DNA of 30,194 nt. Origin: an uncultured Bacilli bacterium (GTDB lineage Bacteria > Bacillota_I > Bacilli_A > RF39 > UBA660). The position numbers and the translations under genes are program-made. Within the stretch, counting starts at the first letter, position 1. The number at the start of each line of letters is the position of its first letter. The DNA lies in contig CALVPA010000016.1 in NCBI GenBank assembly GCA_944350395.1, forward strand, positions 1 through 30,194, in the 5' to 3' direction. The notes under the pieces were generated by a model. The model was not told where the DNA came from and did not search any database. It worked only from the letters and a program-made list of their open reading frames with translations. Positions 5,757 through 14,167 of the stretch are shown here, piece by piece.

Positions 5757-7640
5757 ATGAAGAAGAAACAATTTAAAGCAGAGTCTAAGAGACTTATGGA
5801 TTTGATGATAAATTCTATTTATACACACAAGGATATCTTCTTAAGAGAATTAATAAGTAATGCGAGTGATGCGATAGATAAATTATATTATTTATCCTTA
5901 ACGGACGAGAACGTAGATATAAAAAGAGAAGACTTTAAAATCAGAGTATCATACAATAAAGATGAAAGAAGCCTTACTGTAAGCGATAATGGTATCGGTA
6001 TGGATGAAGCAGAACTCGAGAATAATTTGGGCACTATTTGTGAAAGTGGTTCGCTTTTATTCAAAAAGGAAAACGAGAAGAGAGAAGATATCGATGTAAT
6101 AGGTCAATTCGGTGTAGGATTCTATTCTGCATTTATGGTCGCTTCTAAAATAGAAGTTACTAGTAGAAAATATGGAAGTAAAGATGCCTACGTATGGGTA
6201 AGCAATGGATCTGACGGTTACACGATAAGCGAAGCAAATAAAGATTCATGGGGTACTGATATAAAGATTTACTTAAAAAATAACGACGAAGAATTCGATT
6301 ACGACGATTATTTGAGCGATTATAAACTAGAAGAGATAATAAGAAAGTATTCTAATTATATAACTTATCCGATCGTCATGAATGTAAAGAGTAGCCATCT
6401 AAAAGAAGGTACTAAAGACGAGTATGAAGACGTATATGAAGACAAGATTATCAACAGTATGACTCCTATTTGGAAAAAGAGTACCAGTGAAGTCAGTGAA
6501 GAAGATTACGAACACTTCTATACAGATACATTCTACGACTATGAAAAACCTCAAAAGGTATTTAGAAACAGTGTAGAGGGTAAATGCAGTTATACATCAC
6601 TATTATTTATACCTAATCATGCACCTTACGATTTCTATCAAAAGGATTATGAAAAAGGTTTGCAATTATATTCTAATGGTGTACTAATCATGGATAAGTG
6701 TTCAGAACTTTTGCCAGACTATTTTAACTTTGTAAAGGGATTAGTCGACAGCCCTGATATCTCATTAAATATATCTCGTGAAATTTTGCAGCAAGATAAA
6801 CAAGTTGCAACTATTGCTAAATCTATCGAGAGTAAAATCAAAAAAGAACTCGTGAGCATGCTTAAGGACGATAGAGAAGAATATATCAAATTCTATAAGA
6901 ATTTTGGAACGCAGTTAAAATTCGGCGTATATAACGAATTTGGAATGCATAAGGACGATTTAAAAGATTTACTGATGTTTTATTCTTCTAACTCTAAAAA
7001 ACTTATAACTCTAAAAGAGTATGTAGATAATTTAAAAGAGAATCAAGACAAGATATATTATGCTTGTGGTGAAACTGTGGATAAAGTAGATATGCTTCCA
7101 CAGGTTGAAGCTTTCAAAGATAAAGGATATGACGTATTATACTTTACCGATTATGTCGATGAATTCGCAATTCAGATGCTAAGAGAATACGACGGTAAAG
7201 CATTTGTAAACGTATCTAGTGACAGTGTAAATATCGATAGCGAAGAAGACAAGAAAGAATTAGAAAAAGAAAATGACAGTTTTAAGGATTTATTAAGTGT
7301 TATGAAAGAGAGTTTGAGTGGAGAAGTAACTGACGTAAAGTTTACGAATAAACTCAAAAATCATCCAGTTTGCTTAACAAGTAAGGGTGGTATTTCGACT
7401 GAAATGGAAAAAGTCATCAATGCTATGCCTACAGATGACCACATCAAAGCGGAAACTGTACTCGAGATAAATAAAGATCATCCAATCGCAGAGAAATTAA
7501 AGAAACTATATGAAAGCAATAAGGATGAATTAGCAAAGTATGCTAAAGTGCTTTATGCAGAAGCTCGTTTGATAGAGGGATTCACTTTAGAAAATCCAAC
7601 CGAAATAAGCAATTTGATATGTGATATTATTTCTAAATAA
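5757..7640 (+). CDS. htpG: Molecular chaperone HtpG (Hsp90)
   Basis: The 627-residue protein has the GHKL ATPase N-domain: E31 with N35 and D38 in L-R-E-L-I-S-N-A-S-D-A, D-N-G-I-G-M (77-82) and G-Q-F-G-V-G-F-Y-S-A-F (116-126). The middle domain follows, with R-G-V-V-D-S-type block V-K-G-L-V-D-S-P-D-I-S-L-N-I-S-R-E and the I-x-x-Y family sequence near K-F-G-V-Y-N-E. The C-terminal dimerisation domain is complete. Length is usual for HtpG. It assists folding of client proteins in the cytosol using ATP. The start follows GAGGG by about 11 nt. A CIRCE operator in the promoter implies control by HrcA, and a terminator follows, so it is a single-gene unit. Confidence 0.98.
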   Translation: MKKKQFKAESKRLMDLMINSIYTHKDIFLRELISNASDAIDKLYYLSLTDENVDIKREDFKIRVSYNKDERSLTVSDNGIGMDEAELENNLGTICESGSLLFKKENEKREDIDVIGQFGVGFYSAFMVASKIEVTSRKYGSKDAYVWVSNGSDGYTISEANKDSWGTDIKIYLKNNDEEFDYDDYLSDYKLEEIIRKYSNYITYPIVMNVKSSHLKEGTKDEYEDVYEDKIINSMTPIWKKSTSEVSEEDYEHFYTDTFYDYEKPQKVFRNSVEGKCSYTSLLFIPNHAPYDFYQKDYEKGLQLYSNGVLIMDKCSELLPDYFNFVKGLVDSPDISLNISREILQQDKQVATIAKSIESKIKKELVSMLKDDREEYIKFYKNFGTQLKFGVYNEFGMHKDDLKDLLMFYSSNSKKLITLKEYVDNLKENQDKIYYACGETVDKVDMLPQVEAFKDKGYDVLYFTDYVDEFAIQMLREYDGKAFVNVSSDSVNIDSEEDKKELEKENDSFKDLLSVMKESLSGEVTDVKFTNKLKNHPVCLTSKGGISTEMEKVINAMPTDDHIKAETVLEINKDHPIAEKLKKLYESNKDELAKYAKVLYAEARLIEGFTLENPTEISNLICDIISK

Positions 7641-7668
7641 GCGTGAAATACAGAATCACGCTTTTTTA
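7641..7668 (+). terminator. htpG terminator
   Basis: GCGTGA/TCACGC with a 9-nt loop starts directly after the TAA stop and is followed by TTTTTTATTTT. Confidence 0.85.
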
Positions 7669-7688
7669 TTTTCTTTTTTAGAGTTCTC

Positions 7689-7697
7689 TGATATAAT
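7689..7697 (+). promoter_or_regulatory. Extended -10 promoter of the glycosyltransferase operon
   Basis: TGATATAAT matches the extended -10 form TGnTATAAT, 27 bp before the ATG of the glycosyltransferase gene. No clear -35 is visible. The ribosome binding site GAGGTGAG follows at about 7713. Confidence 0.65.
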
Positions 7698-7723
7698 TTT
7701 AGTAGAGTTTGTGAGGTGAGTAC

Positions 7724-8890
7724 ATGAAAGTGTTAGTAGTTCCAACGTGGTATCCAAACGGTAAGGATAAACTAATGGGTGTATATCATAAAGAGTTTAC
7801 GGAAGCTTTAAACAGAAATGGAGTAAAAGCAGATATGCTCTATATTGATAGACAGAGGCTCAGTAAACCACTTAAATATATCTTTATGAAAAAAAGAGAT
7901 ATTATTAAAGAAAATAACTACAAAGTATATATAAACAAAATGTTAGATATTTCTAAAATTAGTTTTAAATGGCAAATTAAAAATTATATAAATAAATTAG
8001 AAAAACTTATAAAAATATATATTTCTTTAAATGGAAAACCAGACATAATTCATGCACAAGTTCTATTTCCGGCAGGTTATGCTTGTAGTGTAATCGGGAA
8101 AAAGTACAGTATTCCTGTAATAGTTACAGAACACTATAGTGGATATGAAAAGTTTTTTAAAGAAGAGAAATATAAAGAGTATTCTTCTTATGTTTTAAAT
8201 AATTCAATCTACACGACAGTAAGCAATTATATGAGAAAAAATATATCTAATTATACTAAAATAGAATGTTTTGTTTTACCTAATTTAGTGGACACAAAAC
8301 CTTTTATTAATAATGTTAAGAGAACAAAGGATAAAACATTTAAATTAGTCAGCGTTTCTGCACTAAGAAAAGGTAAACGATTGGATATTGTATTTAAAGC
8401 GCTTAAAATTCTTATAGATAAGAATATAGATATACATTTAGATATTGTAGGCGACGGTTTCTATGAAGATATTTTCAAAAATAATTGTCATGAATTAGGA
8501 CTAGATGAGTATGTCACATTTTTGGGTAGAAAAAATAAGAGTGAAATTGCAGAAATTTTAAAAAATGAAAACGCACTAGTCATCGGAAGCGAAATTGAAA
8601 CGTTTTGCATACCTGGTGTGGAGGCGATGGCTTCTGGAATGCCTATAGTTTCGACAGATTGCTTAGGTCCTAGTGAGTACGTAGACAAAAATGTTGGCAA
8701 TCTTTGCCGAGTAAACGATTCCGAAGACATGGCAGAGAAAATAGAGGATCTTATAAACAGATACGATTCTTTCGACAGCGAATATATTAGAGAAAAGGCG
8801 AATATATATGGAGAAGAAGAAGTTGTAAAAACAACGTTGAAACTATATGAAAGAGCGATAAATAAAAAGGAGCAAAAAGATGAAAAATAA
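7724..8890 (+). CDS. Glycosyltransferase family 4 (GT-B fold)
   Basis: The 388-residue protein shows the two Rossmann halves of GT4 enzymes. The N-half starts K-V-L-V-V-P-T-W-Y-P-N and contains H-A-Q-V-L-F-P-A-G-Y and V-T-E-H-Y-S-G. The linker block is V-L-P-N-L-V-D-T. The C-half holds V-S-V-S-A-L-R-K-G-K-R (phosphate-binding RxxKG site), D-I-V-G-D-G, V-T-F-L-G-R and E-T-F-C-I-P-G-V-E-A-M-A-S-G-M-P-I-V, the E-x7-E motif contacting the nucleotide sugar. There is no transmembrane segment; it probably works at the inner face of the membrane on cell-surface glycans or glycolipids. Donor and acceptor cannot be told. The gene overlaps the next by 11 bp. Confidence 0.9.
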   Translation: MKVLVVPTWYPNGKDKLMGVYHKEFTEALNRNGVKADMLYIDRQRLSKPLKYIFMKKRDIIKENNYKVYINKMLDISKISFKWQIKNYINKLEKLIKIYISLNGKPDIIHAQVLFPAGYACSVIGKKYSIPVIVTEHYSGYEKFFKEEKYKEYSSYVLNNSIYTTVSNYMRKNISNYTKIECFVLPNLVDTKPFINNVKRTKDKTFKLVSVSALRKGKRLDIVFKALKILIDKNIDIHLDIVGDGFYEDIFKNNCHELGLDEYVTFLGRKNKSEIAEILKNENALVIGSEIETFCIPGVEAMASGMPIVSTDCLGPSEYVDKNVGNLCRVNDSEDMAEKIEDLINRYDSFDSEYIREKANIYGEEEVVKTTLKLYERAINKKEQKDEK

Positions 8891-9353
8891 ATTTATGCAA
8901 GAAGCTATTAAACTTGCGCGAGAAAACGAAGAGAACGACTTTAGAGATGGTGGACCATTTGGGTCAGTCGTAGTAGATAGAGATGGTAACATAATAGGTC
9001 GCGGCAAAAATTCTGTGATAGCAAAGTGTGATGCTACAAGTCACGCTGAAATAGAAGCTATAAGAGATGCCAGTAGAAAGTTAAAAACACACGACTTAAA
9101 GGGATGCAGTATTTATACTGTAGGATATCCTTGCCCTATGTGTATGTCTGCAATCCTTTGGGCTAACATAAGTAAAGTGTATTATGCGAACACACTAGAA
9201 GATGCTGGAAAAATAGGTTTTAGAGATACTAAATTTTATGATTTACTGAAAACTGGAGACGATAAAATTTTAAATATAGAACAAATAAAAGAGGATGAAG
9301 CTTTAAAGGTATTCGATGAATATGGCAAAAACTCTAATAAAATTAATTATTGA
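8880..9353 (+). CDS. guaD: Guanine deaminase-like nucleoside/base deaminase (GuaD family)
   Basis: The 157-residue protein of the cytidine-deaminase fold shows G-G-P-F-G-S-V-V-V (24-32) and the zinc and proton-shuttle motifs H-A-E (55-57) and P-C-P-M-C (84-88). The C-terminal block G-F-R-D-x-x-F-Y also fits bacterial guanine deaminase of the GuaD type (156 residues in B. subtilis) rather than TadA, which has V-P-V-G-A-V. It would turn guanine into xanthine in purine salvage. Start: AAAAGGAG lies 5-6 nt before the ATG, inside the end of the glycosyltransferase gene, so translation is probably coupled. Exact substrate is inferred from family similarity. Confidence 0.82.
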   Translation: MKNKFMQEAIKLARENEENDFRDGGPFGSVVVDRDGNIIGRGKNSVIAKCDATSHAEIEAIRDASRKLKTHDLKGCSIYTVGYPCPMCMSAILWANISKVYYANTLEDAGKIGFRDTKFYDLLKTGDDKILNIEQIKEDEALKVFDEYGKNSNKINY

Positions 9354-9366
9354 AAGGAAAAAAGAT

Positions 9367-10419
9367 ATGAAAAGAATTTATTTGTTTATTATTCCAATTT
9401 TAATGAGTTTATTATTAAGCGTAAATGTGCAAGCTAAGAGTGTCTTAGAAGCAGGTAATAATCTAGAAATCGGTGGAAAATATGAATCTAGCAAGTTTAT
9501 TTTCGGAAATGAAATAGACAGTAGTGCGGAAGTAGATGGAATTTCGCTTTTCGTAGGTAATTCGGTAAATACTTCTGGAAAATTAAGCTATGGCATATAT
9601 ATAGGCAATATTCTATATATAAACGATGAAATAGAGAAAGACGCTTTTATCTTGGGCAACAATGTTAATTTAGGTAGTGACGCTATAATATCTAGAGATG
9701 CTTACATTGCTGGGGAAAACGTAAAGATTAATTCTGATATCGGAAGAAATCTTAGAGTTACAGCAACCACACTAGATCTAAGAGGAATAGAGATAAGGGG
9801 TAATGTTTATACGAGTGCAGAAAATATAATTTTGGATAGCGATACTACTATAAAAGGTAAATTATCATATTATGATAATACAACTTTGGAAGGTATAGAC
9901 GATGCTCAAATCGGTAATATTGATATAAAAGAATACGAAGTTAATAAAAATTATTTGCTTAATTTACTATCATCTATTTTGTACAGTATTATTTCAGCAT
10001 TTATAGTATTGTTCATCATTTTTAGTTTATTTCCAAAATTAAAAGAAAAATTAGATAATGTTGAAATTTTGGGTATAGATTCAATAAAGAACACATTTAA
10101 TGGAATATTAATATTATTTGGTGTGCCTATTATATTAGTATTTACAATAATGATAAGAGTATTATTACCTATCAGCGTAATATCATTTGTAATCTATTTT
10201 ATATCTCTATATCTATCGACTCTCATAACTTCATATATAATAGGAAAGAGAATACTAAAAAAAGACAATTATTATCTTTCTATATTAGTGGGAATAGTAT
10301 TAGTAAAATTATTATCATTGATACCATATCTCGGCGTATTAGTGAGCATATTTGCTTTACTATATGGGCTTGGAATCATATATAGACTGTTTAAAGAGAG
10401 AAATAAGAGTGCGATTTAA
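9367..10419 (+). CDS. Exported beta-helix (bactofilin/polymer-forming-like) membrane protein
   Basis: I place the start at ATG 9367, which has GAAAGGAAA in front and gives a clean signal peptide (M-K-R, hydrophobic 4-20, V-Q-A at 21-23); an upstream ATG at 9316 would overlap guaD. Residues 25-185 are a run of short repeats of the kind G-N-N-V/N, S-D-A-I-I-S-R-D-A-Y-I-A-G-E-N-V, I-R-G-N-V-Y, spaced as in right-handed or bactofilin-type beta helices. Four to five transmembrane helices follow from about 198 to 340. Total 350 residues. This 'polymer-forming domain plus integral membrane' layout is common in Bacillota; its job is not known. It closes the three-gene run with a terminator on its stop codon. 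Confidence 0.78.
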   Translation: MKRIYLFIIPILMSLLLSVNVQAKSVLEAGNNLEIGGKYESSKFIFGNEIDSSAEVDGISLFVGNSVNTSGKLSYGIYIGNILYINDEIEKDAFILGNNVNLGSDAIISRDAYIAGENVKINSDIGRNLRVTATTLDLRGIEIRGNVYTSAENIILDSDTTIKGKLSYYDNTTLEGIDDAQIGNIDIKEYEVNKNYLLNLLSSILYSIISAFIVLFIIFSLFPKLKEKLDNVEILGIDSIKNTFNGILILFGVPIILVFTIMIRVLLPISVISFVIYFISLYLSTLITSYIIGKRILKKDNYYLSILVGIVLVKLLSLIPYLGVLVSIFALLYGLGIIYRLFKERNKSAI

Positions 10420-10433
10420 AAGGTCGCATTTTT
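10410..10433 (+). terminator. Terminator on the stop codon of the beta-helix gene
   Basis: TGCGA/TCGCA stem (10410-10414/10424-10428) spans the TAA stop and is followed by TTTTTATTTTTA. Confidence 0.7.
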
Positions 10434-10469
10434 ATTTTTAATTTTTTTAGATTTTTTTGCATTTTTTGC

Positions 10470-10498
10470 TTGCACTTCCAGTATTAATCGGTTATAAT
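10470..10498 (+). promoter_or_regulatory. Main promoter of the ribosomal protein operon
   Basis: TTGCAC (10470-10475) and TATAAT (10493-10498) are 17 bp apart, in an AT-rich upstream region with T-runs resembling an UP element. It is the only strong promoter I can see before the cluster. Confidence 0.8.
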
Positions 10499-10504
10499 TG
10501 GTAT

Positions 10505-10626
10505 TGGTTTGACTGCTTAGATGTGCGAGGTTGCTGATACGCCACGATGAGTTGGCAGAATTTTAAATGGTTTATCAGGTAATTCGTTCGGAGCAAGTTT
10601 ATACTAGATGTAAACGAAAGGAGGAC
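10505..10626 (+). promoter_or_regulatory. 5' leader of the S10 operon
   Basis: About 120 nt of untranslated leader separate the promoter from rpsJ. It is less AT-biased than its surroundings and contains short stems such as GCCA/TGGC (10542-10557). The block around GTGCGAGGTTGCTGA looks, from memory, like leaders of S10 operons in other Bacillota, so a conserved regulatory role is plausible. I cannot identify the ligand. Confidence 0.4.
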
Positions 10627-10632
10627 ATGCAA

Positions 10633-10944
10633 ATGTCAAATAACAAAATCCGTATTAGACTAAAAGCTTATGATCATCGCGTTTTAGATGCAGCTTGCGG
10701 TAAAATACTAGAAACTGTTAAAAGAACTGGGGGCGAAGTATCTGGCCCAGTACCTCTACCAACTGAAATAGAGAAAATTACTGTGCTAAGAGCTGTTCAC
10801 AAGTACAAAGATTCGAGAGAACAATTCGAAAGACGTACTCACAACAGACTTATAGATATTAAAAATCCTAGTAAAGAAACTATCGATGCTATGGGAAGAC
10901 TCGATTTACCTAGTGGTGTCGGAATCGAAATCAAAACAAAATAA
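10633..10944 (+). CDS. rpsJ: Ribosomal protein uS10
   Basis: This is the 30S head protein, also the NusG-binding antitermination factor NusE. The preferred start is ATG 10633, which lies 8 nt after AAAGGAGG and gives 103 residues beginning M-S-N-N-K-I-R-I-R-L-K-A-Y-D-H; ATG 10627 is too near the ribosome binding site, and a start at 10567 would add a tail foreign to the family. The block S-G-P-V-P-L-P-T and the C-terminal P-S-G-V-G-I-E-I-K are characteristic. It is the first gene of the long operon. Confidence 0.98.
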   Translation: MSNNKIRIRLKAYDHRVLDAACGKILETVKRTGGEVSGPVPLPTEIEKITVLRAVHKYKDSREQFERRTHNRLIDIKNPSKETIDAMGRLDLPSGVGIEIKTK

Positions 10945-10962
10945 AAAAATGGAGGTATTTAG

Positions 10963-11739
10963 ATGAAAGGAATCTTAGGTCGTAAAGCCGGAATGACTCA
11001 GGTTTTTACGAAAGAAGGAAAAGTTATACCTGTCACTGTTATCGAAGTTGAACCAAACGTAGTAACTCAAGTAAAAACTAAAAATACAGACGGTTACGAA
11101 GCTATTCAACTTGGAATAGTTGACAGAAAAGAAAAGAATGCTACTAAAGCTAGCATCGGTCATGCTAAAAAAGCAAATACAAATCCTAAGCGCTTCTTAA
11201 AAGAAATCAGAGATGTCAACACCAATGATTATGCGCTAGGTAGTACATTAACTGCTGGCGTTTTTGCAGCTGGCGAAATGGTTGATGTCACTGGAACATC
11301 TAAAGGAAAAGGTTTCCAAGGTGTTATTAAAAGACATGGACAGAGCGAAGGACCAAAGACACACGGTTCTAGATATCACAGAAGACCAGGTTCTATGGGT
11401 ACTATGCGTCCAATGCGTGTTCTAAAAGGTAAAAAACTTGCAGGACATATGGGTAACGAAACTGTTACTGTTCAAAACCTAGAAATTATCGAAGTAAATG
11501 AAAAAGAAAATTACATTTTAGTAAGCGGTAATGTTCCAGGCCCAAAAAATTCTTTAGTTTTAATCAAATCTGCTGTTAAAGGCGTGCCTTCTACTCCAAA
11601 AGAATTAGTTTCATACGAAACTCTTGCTACAGATGTAATAAATTATGTCGAAGCTGAAACTGTCGAACCAACTAATGAAGCAGAGACAGTAGTAGAGGAA
11701 AACGAAACTAAGGAAGAGGAAACACAACAAGAAGCGTAA
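10963..11739 (+). CDS. rplC: Ribosomal protein uL3
   Basis: A 50S assembly-initiating protein near the peptidyl-transferase centre. It starts M-K-G-I-L-G-R-K-A-G-M-T-Q-V-F and has the tip loop with H-G-S-x-x-H-R-R-P-G-S-M-G. With 258 residues it is about 45-50 longer than usual. The excess is a C-terminal tail after the conserved S-A-V-K, dense in Glu, Thr and Asn and strongly acidic, which would sit outside the usual rRNA-binding fold. Ribosome binding site GGAGGT precedes the ATG. Confidence 0.98.
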   Translation: MKGILGRKAGMTQVFTKEGKVIPVTVIEVEPNVVTQVKTKNTDGYEAIQLGIVDRKEKNATKASIGHAKKANTNPKRFLKEIRDVNTNDYALGSTLTAGVFAAGEMVDVTGTSKGKGFQGVIKRHGQSEGPKTHGSRYHRRPGSMGTMRPMRVLKGKKLAGHMGNETVTVQNLEIIEVNEKENYILVSGNVPGPKNSLVLIKSAVKGVPSTPKELVSYETLATDVINYVEAETVEPTNEAETVVEENETKEEETQQEA

Positions 11740-11769
11740 AACTTCTATTGTGAAAGGAGAACTTAAGTT

Positions 11770-12393
11770 ATGAAAAAAGCTAACGTAATTAACCTTAAGG
11801 GTGAAAATGTTAAAGAATTAAAACTAAATGAGAATATTTTTGGAATAGAAGCAAACGATATCGTCTTAAAGAAGGCTTTGAGACTACAATTAGACTCTTT
11901 GAGACAAGGTACAGCAAAAACTAAAACTCGTACTGAAGTAAGCGGTGGTGGACGTAAACCATACCGTCAAAAAGGTACTGGTAATGCTCGTCAAGGAAGC
12001 ATTCGTGCTGCTCAATATAGACACGGTGGAATCGTCTTCGGTCCAACTCCTAGAGACTATGGATTCAAGATGAACCGTAAAGAAAGAGTTTTAGCACTTA
12101 AATCTGCTTTGACTCACAAGTTAAACGATGGCGAACTAGTTATCGTAGACAATTTAGAAATGAAAGATTTAAAGACAAAAACTGTCAAAAATCTTATTGA
12201 AACATTAAAATTAGAAGGCAAAGTGCTATTTGTTACTAAGGGTGAAGCTGAAAACCTTTATATGGCTACTAGAAACTTAGGATATGCAGATGCAATTATG
12301 GCCGAAGATATCAATGTTTTAGACATCGTAAATTCAGACACATTAGTTTGTGACGAAGAAGCGATCAATTATATCGAGGAGGTGCTTAACTAA
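11770..12393 (+). CDS. rplD: Ribosomal protein uL4
   Basis: A 207-residue large-subunit protein lining the exit tunnel. The extended loop with T-R-T-E-V-S-G-G-G-R-K-P-Y-R-Q-K-G-T-G-N-A-R is intact. In E. coli L4 represses its own operon by binding the S10 leader; that has not been shown for this group. The TAA stop shares one base with the rplW start. Confidence 0.98.
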   Translation: MKKANVINLKGENVKELKLNENIFGIEANDIVLKKALRLQLDSLRQGTAKTKTRTEVSGGGRKPYRQKGTGNARQGSIRAAQYRHGGIVFGPTPRDYGFKMNRKERVLALKSALTHKLNDGELVIVDNLEMKDLKTKTVKNLIETLKLEGKVLFVTKGEAENLYMATRNLGYADAIMAEDINVLDIVNSDTLVCDEEAINYIEEVLN

Positions 12394-12671
12394 TGCATTA
12401 TTCAGATATTATTATTGCACCAGTTATCACAGAAAAATCTTCTGTAGTATCGAGTAATGGAAAGACATACGTGTTCAAAGTAAACAAACACGCGAATAAA
12501 TTCCAAATTAAAGATGCTATAGAAAAAGCTTTTGGTGTTAAGGTCGTTAAGATAACTACTTTAAACACTAAGCCAAAGAATAAGAGAGTTGGAAGATATA
12601 CTGGTCTAACGAAAACTTATAAGAAAGCTTATGTTACCCTAGCAGACGGTGACAAGATAGAATTACAATAG
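12393..12671 (+). CDS. rplW: Ribosomal protein uL23
   Basis: A 92-residue tunnel-exit protein that docks trigger factor and SRP. It contains I-I-A-P-V-I-T-E-K-S and the C-terminal K-K-A-Y-V-T-L-A. The stop is TAG. AGGAGG inside the end of rplD serves as its ribosome binding site. Confidence 0.97.
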   Translation: MHYSDIIIAPVITEKSSVVSSNGKTYVFKVNKHANKFQIKDAIEKAFGVKVVKITTLNTKPKNKRVGRYTGLTKTYKKAYVTLADGDKIELQ

Positions 12672-12682
12672 GAGGAAGTATT

Positions 12683-13513
12683 ATGGCAATTAAGAAATAT
12701 AAACCTACCACAAATGGTAGACGTGGAATGACAACTCTTGCAAATGAAGAAATAACTACTAGTACTCCTCAAAAGAGTTTGCTAGCGTCTAAGAGCAAGA
12801 GCGGAGGACGCAACAATTTAGGTAGAACTACTGTTAATCATATCGGTGGAGGAGCTAAACAGAAATATCGTATTATCGATTTTAAAAGAAATAAAAGCGG
12901 TGTTCCTGCGAGAGTTGCTTCTATCGAATATGATCCAAATAGAAGTGCGAACATAGCATTATTAATATATAAAGATGGTGAAAAACGTTATATTTTAGCA
13001 CCAAAAGATATCAAAGTAGGAATGATTGTAGAAAGTGGAGAAAATGTAGATATCCGCGTTGGAAATGCTCTTCCACTAGCATCTATTCCAGTAGGTACTG
13101 TTGTACACAATGTAGAGTTAAAGCCTGGTAAGGGTGGAGAACTTGCAAGAAGTGCTGGTACTAGTGCTCAAATAATGGGCCGTGAAGGAAAATACGTATT
13201 ACTTCGTTTACAAAGTGGAGAAATGCGTAAAGTTCTTGGTACTTGTTATGCAACTATCGGCGTTGTCGGAAATGAAGACTATGAATTAGTAAACATCGGT
13301 AAAGCCGGAAGAAAGAGACACATGGGCGTAAGACCTACAAACCGTGGTAGCGTTATGAACCCTAACGATCACCCACATGGTGGTGGTGAAGGACGTGCTC
13401 CAATTGGACGCAAGGCTCCAATGACGCCTTGGGGTAAACCTGCACTTGGTCTTAAGACTCGTAAGAATAAAAAAGCTTCTGACAAATTAATCGTCAGTAG
13501 GAGAAAGAAATAG
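12683..13513 (+). CDS. rplB: Ribosomal protein uL2
   Basis: The 276-residue core protein of the 50S subunit, needed for subunit joining and peptidyl-transferase assembly. Signature blocks are K-P-T-T-N-G-R-R-G-M (6-15), G-G-G-A-K-Q-K-Y-R-I-I-D-F, and the C-terminal V-M-N-P-x-D-H-P-H-G-G-G-E-G, whose His is universally conserved. Full length; ends at TAG. Confidence 0.99.
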   Translation: MAIKKYKPTTNGRRGMTTLANEEITTSTPQKSLLASKSKSGGRNNLGRTTVNHIGGGAKQKYRIIDFKRNKSGVPARVASIEYDPNRSANIALLIYKDGEKRYILAPKDIKVGMIVESGENVDIRVGNALPLASIPVGTVVHNVELKPGKGGELARSAGTSAQIMGREGKYVLLRLQSGEMRKVLGTCYATIGVVGNEDYELVNIGKAGRKRHMGVRPTNRGSVMNPNDHPHGGGEGRAPIGRKAPMTPWGKPALGLKTRKNKKASDKLIVSRRKK

Positions 13514-13524
13514 GAGAGAATGAT

Positions 13525-13788
13525 ATGGCAAGAAGTTTAAAAAAAGGACCTTTCGTAGATGAAAGTCTAATGAAAAAAGTTCAAGCTGCTAAGAATAGCA
13601 CTAAAAAAGAAGTAATCAAAACTTTGTCTCGTCGTTCTACTATCTATCCAGATTTTATTGGACTAACTTTTGCAGTTCACAATGGTAAAGATTTTATACC
13701 AGTTTACGTAACTGAAGAGATGGTCGGACATAAGTTAGGTGAATTTGCACTAACTCGTAAATTCACTGGACACGGTGGAAATAAGTAG
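13525..13788 (+). CDS. rpsS: Ribosomal protein uS19
   Basis: An 87-residue 30S head protein beginning M-A-R-S-L-K-K-G-P-F-V-D and containing R-R-S-T-I-Y-P-D-F-I-G and G-H-K-L-G-E-F-A-L-T-R. Ends at TAG, with AGGAGGT for rplV right behind. Confidence 0.98.
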   Translation: MARSLKKGPFVDESLMKKVQAAKNSTKKEVIKTLSRRSTIYPDFIGLTFAVHNGKDFIPVYVTEEMVGHKLGEFALTRKFTGHGGNK

Positions 13789-13798
13789 GAGGTAAAGA

Positions 13799-14167
13799 AT
13801 GGAAGCATACGCAATACATAAAGGTGCTATGGTTGCTCCAAGAAAAGCTAGAATGACTGTCGACCTCATAAGAGGTAAAAAAGTCGATGAAGCTAGAGCA
13901 ATATTAGCAAACACAAATACTAAATCTAGTAGACTTATAGTTAAAGTTTTAAATTCAGCTGTAGCTAATGCTACTAACAATTTAGGACTAAGAGAAAGCG
14001 ATCTATTTGTTTCAGAATGCTTTATCAATCCTGGACAAACTATCAAGAGAATAAAATTTGGTTCACGTTCTAGAGTTAATAGACACGACCACAGAACAAG
14101 TCATATCGTAGTTAAAGTATCAGATGGTAAAACTGATAGTGTAGCTGCAGAGAAGGAGGCAAAATAA
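13799..14167 (+). CDS. rplV: Ribosomal protein uL22
   Basis: A 122-residue tunnel protein. P-R-K-A-R-M-T-V-D-L-I-R-G-K, the A-x-x-N-A-x-x-N block and the loop tip R-S-R-V-N-R-H-D-H-R-T-S-H-I are present. The last residues overlap the start of rpsC by one base, and AAGGAGG for rpsC lies inside this gene. Confidence 0.98.
   Translation: MEAYAIHKGAMVAPRKARMTVDLIRGKKVDEARAILANTNTKSSRLIVKVLNSAVANATNNLGLRESDLFVSECFINPGQTIKRIKFGSRSRVNRHDHRTSHIVVKVSDGKTDSVAAEKEAK

Noticed and set aside
10567..10632. N-terminal extension of S10 from an upstream in-frame ATG
   Set aside because: The strong AAAGGAGG lies at 10617-10624 and points to ATG 10633, which gives the normal S10 length; the extra residues do not resemble the family.
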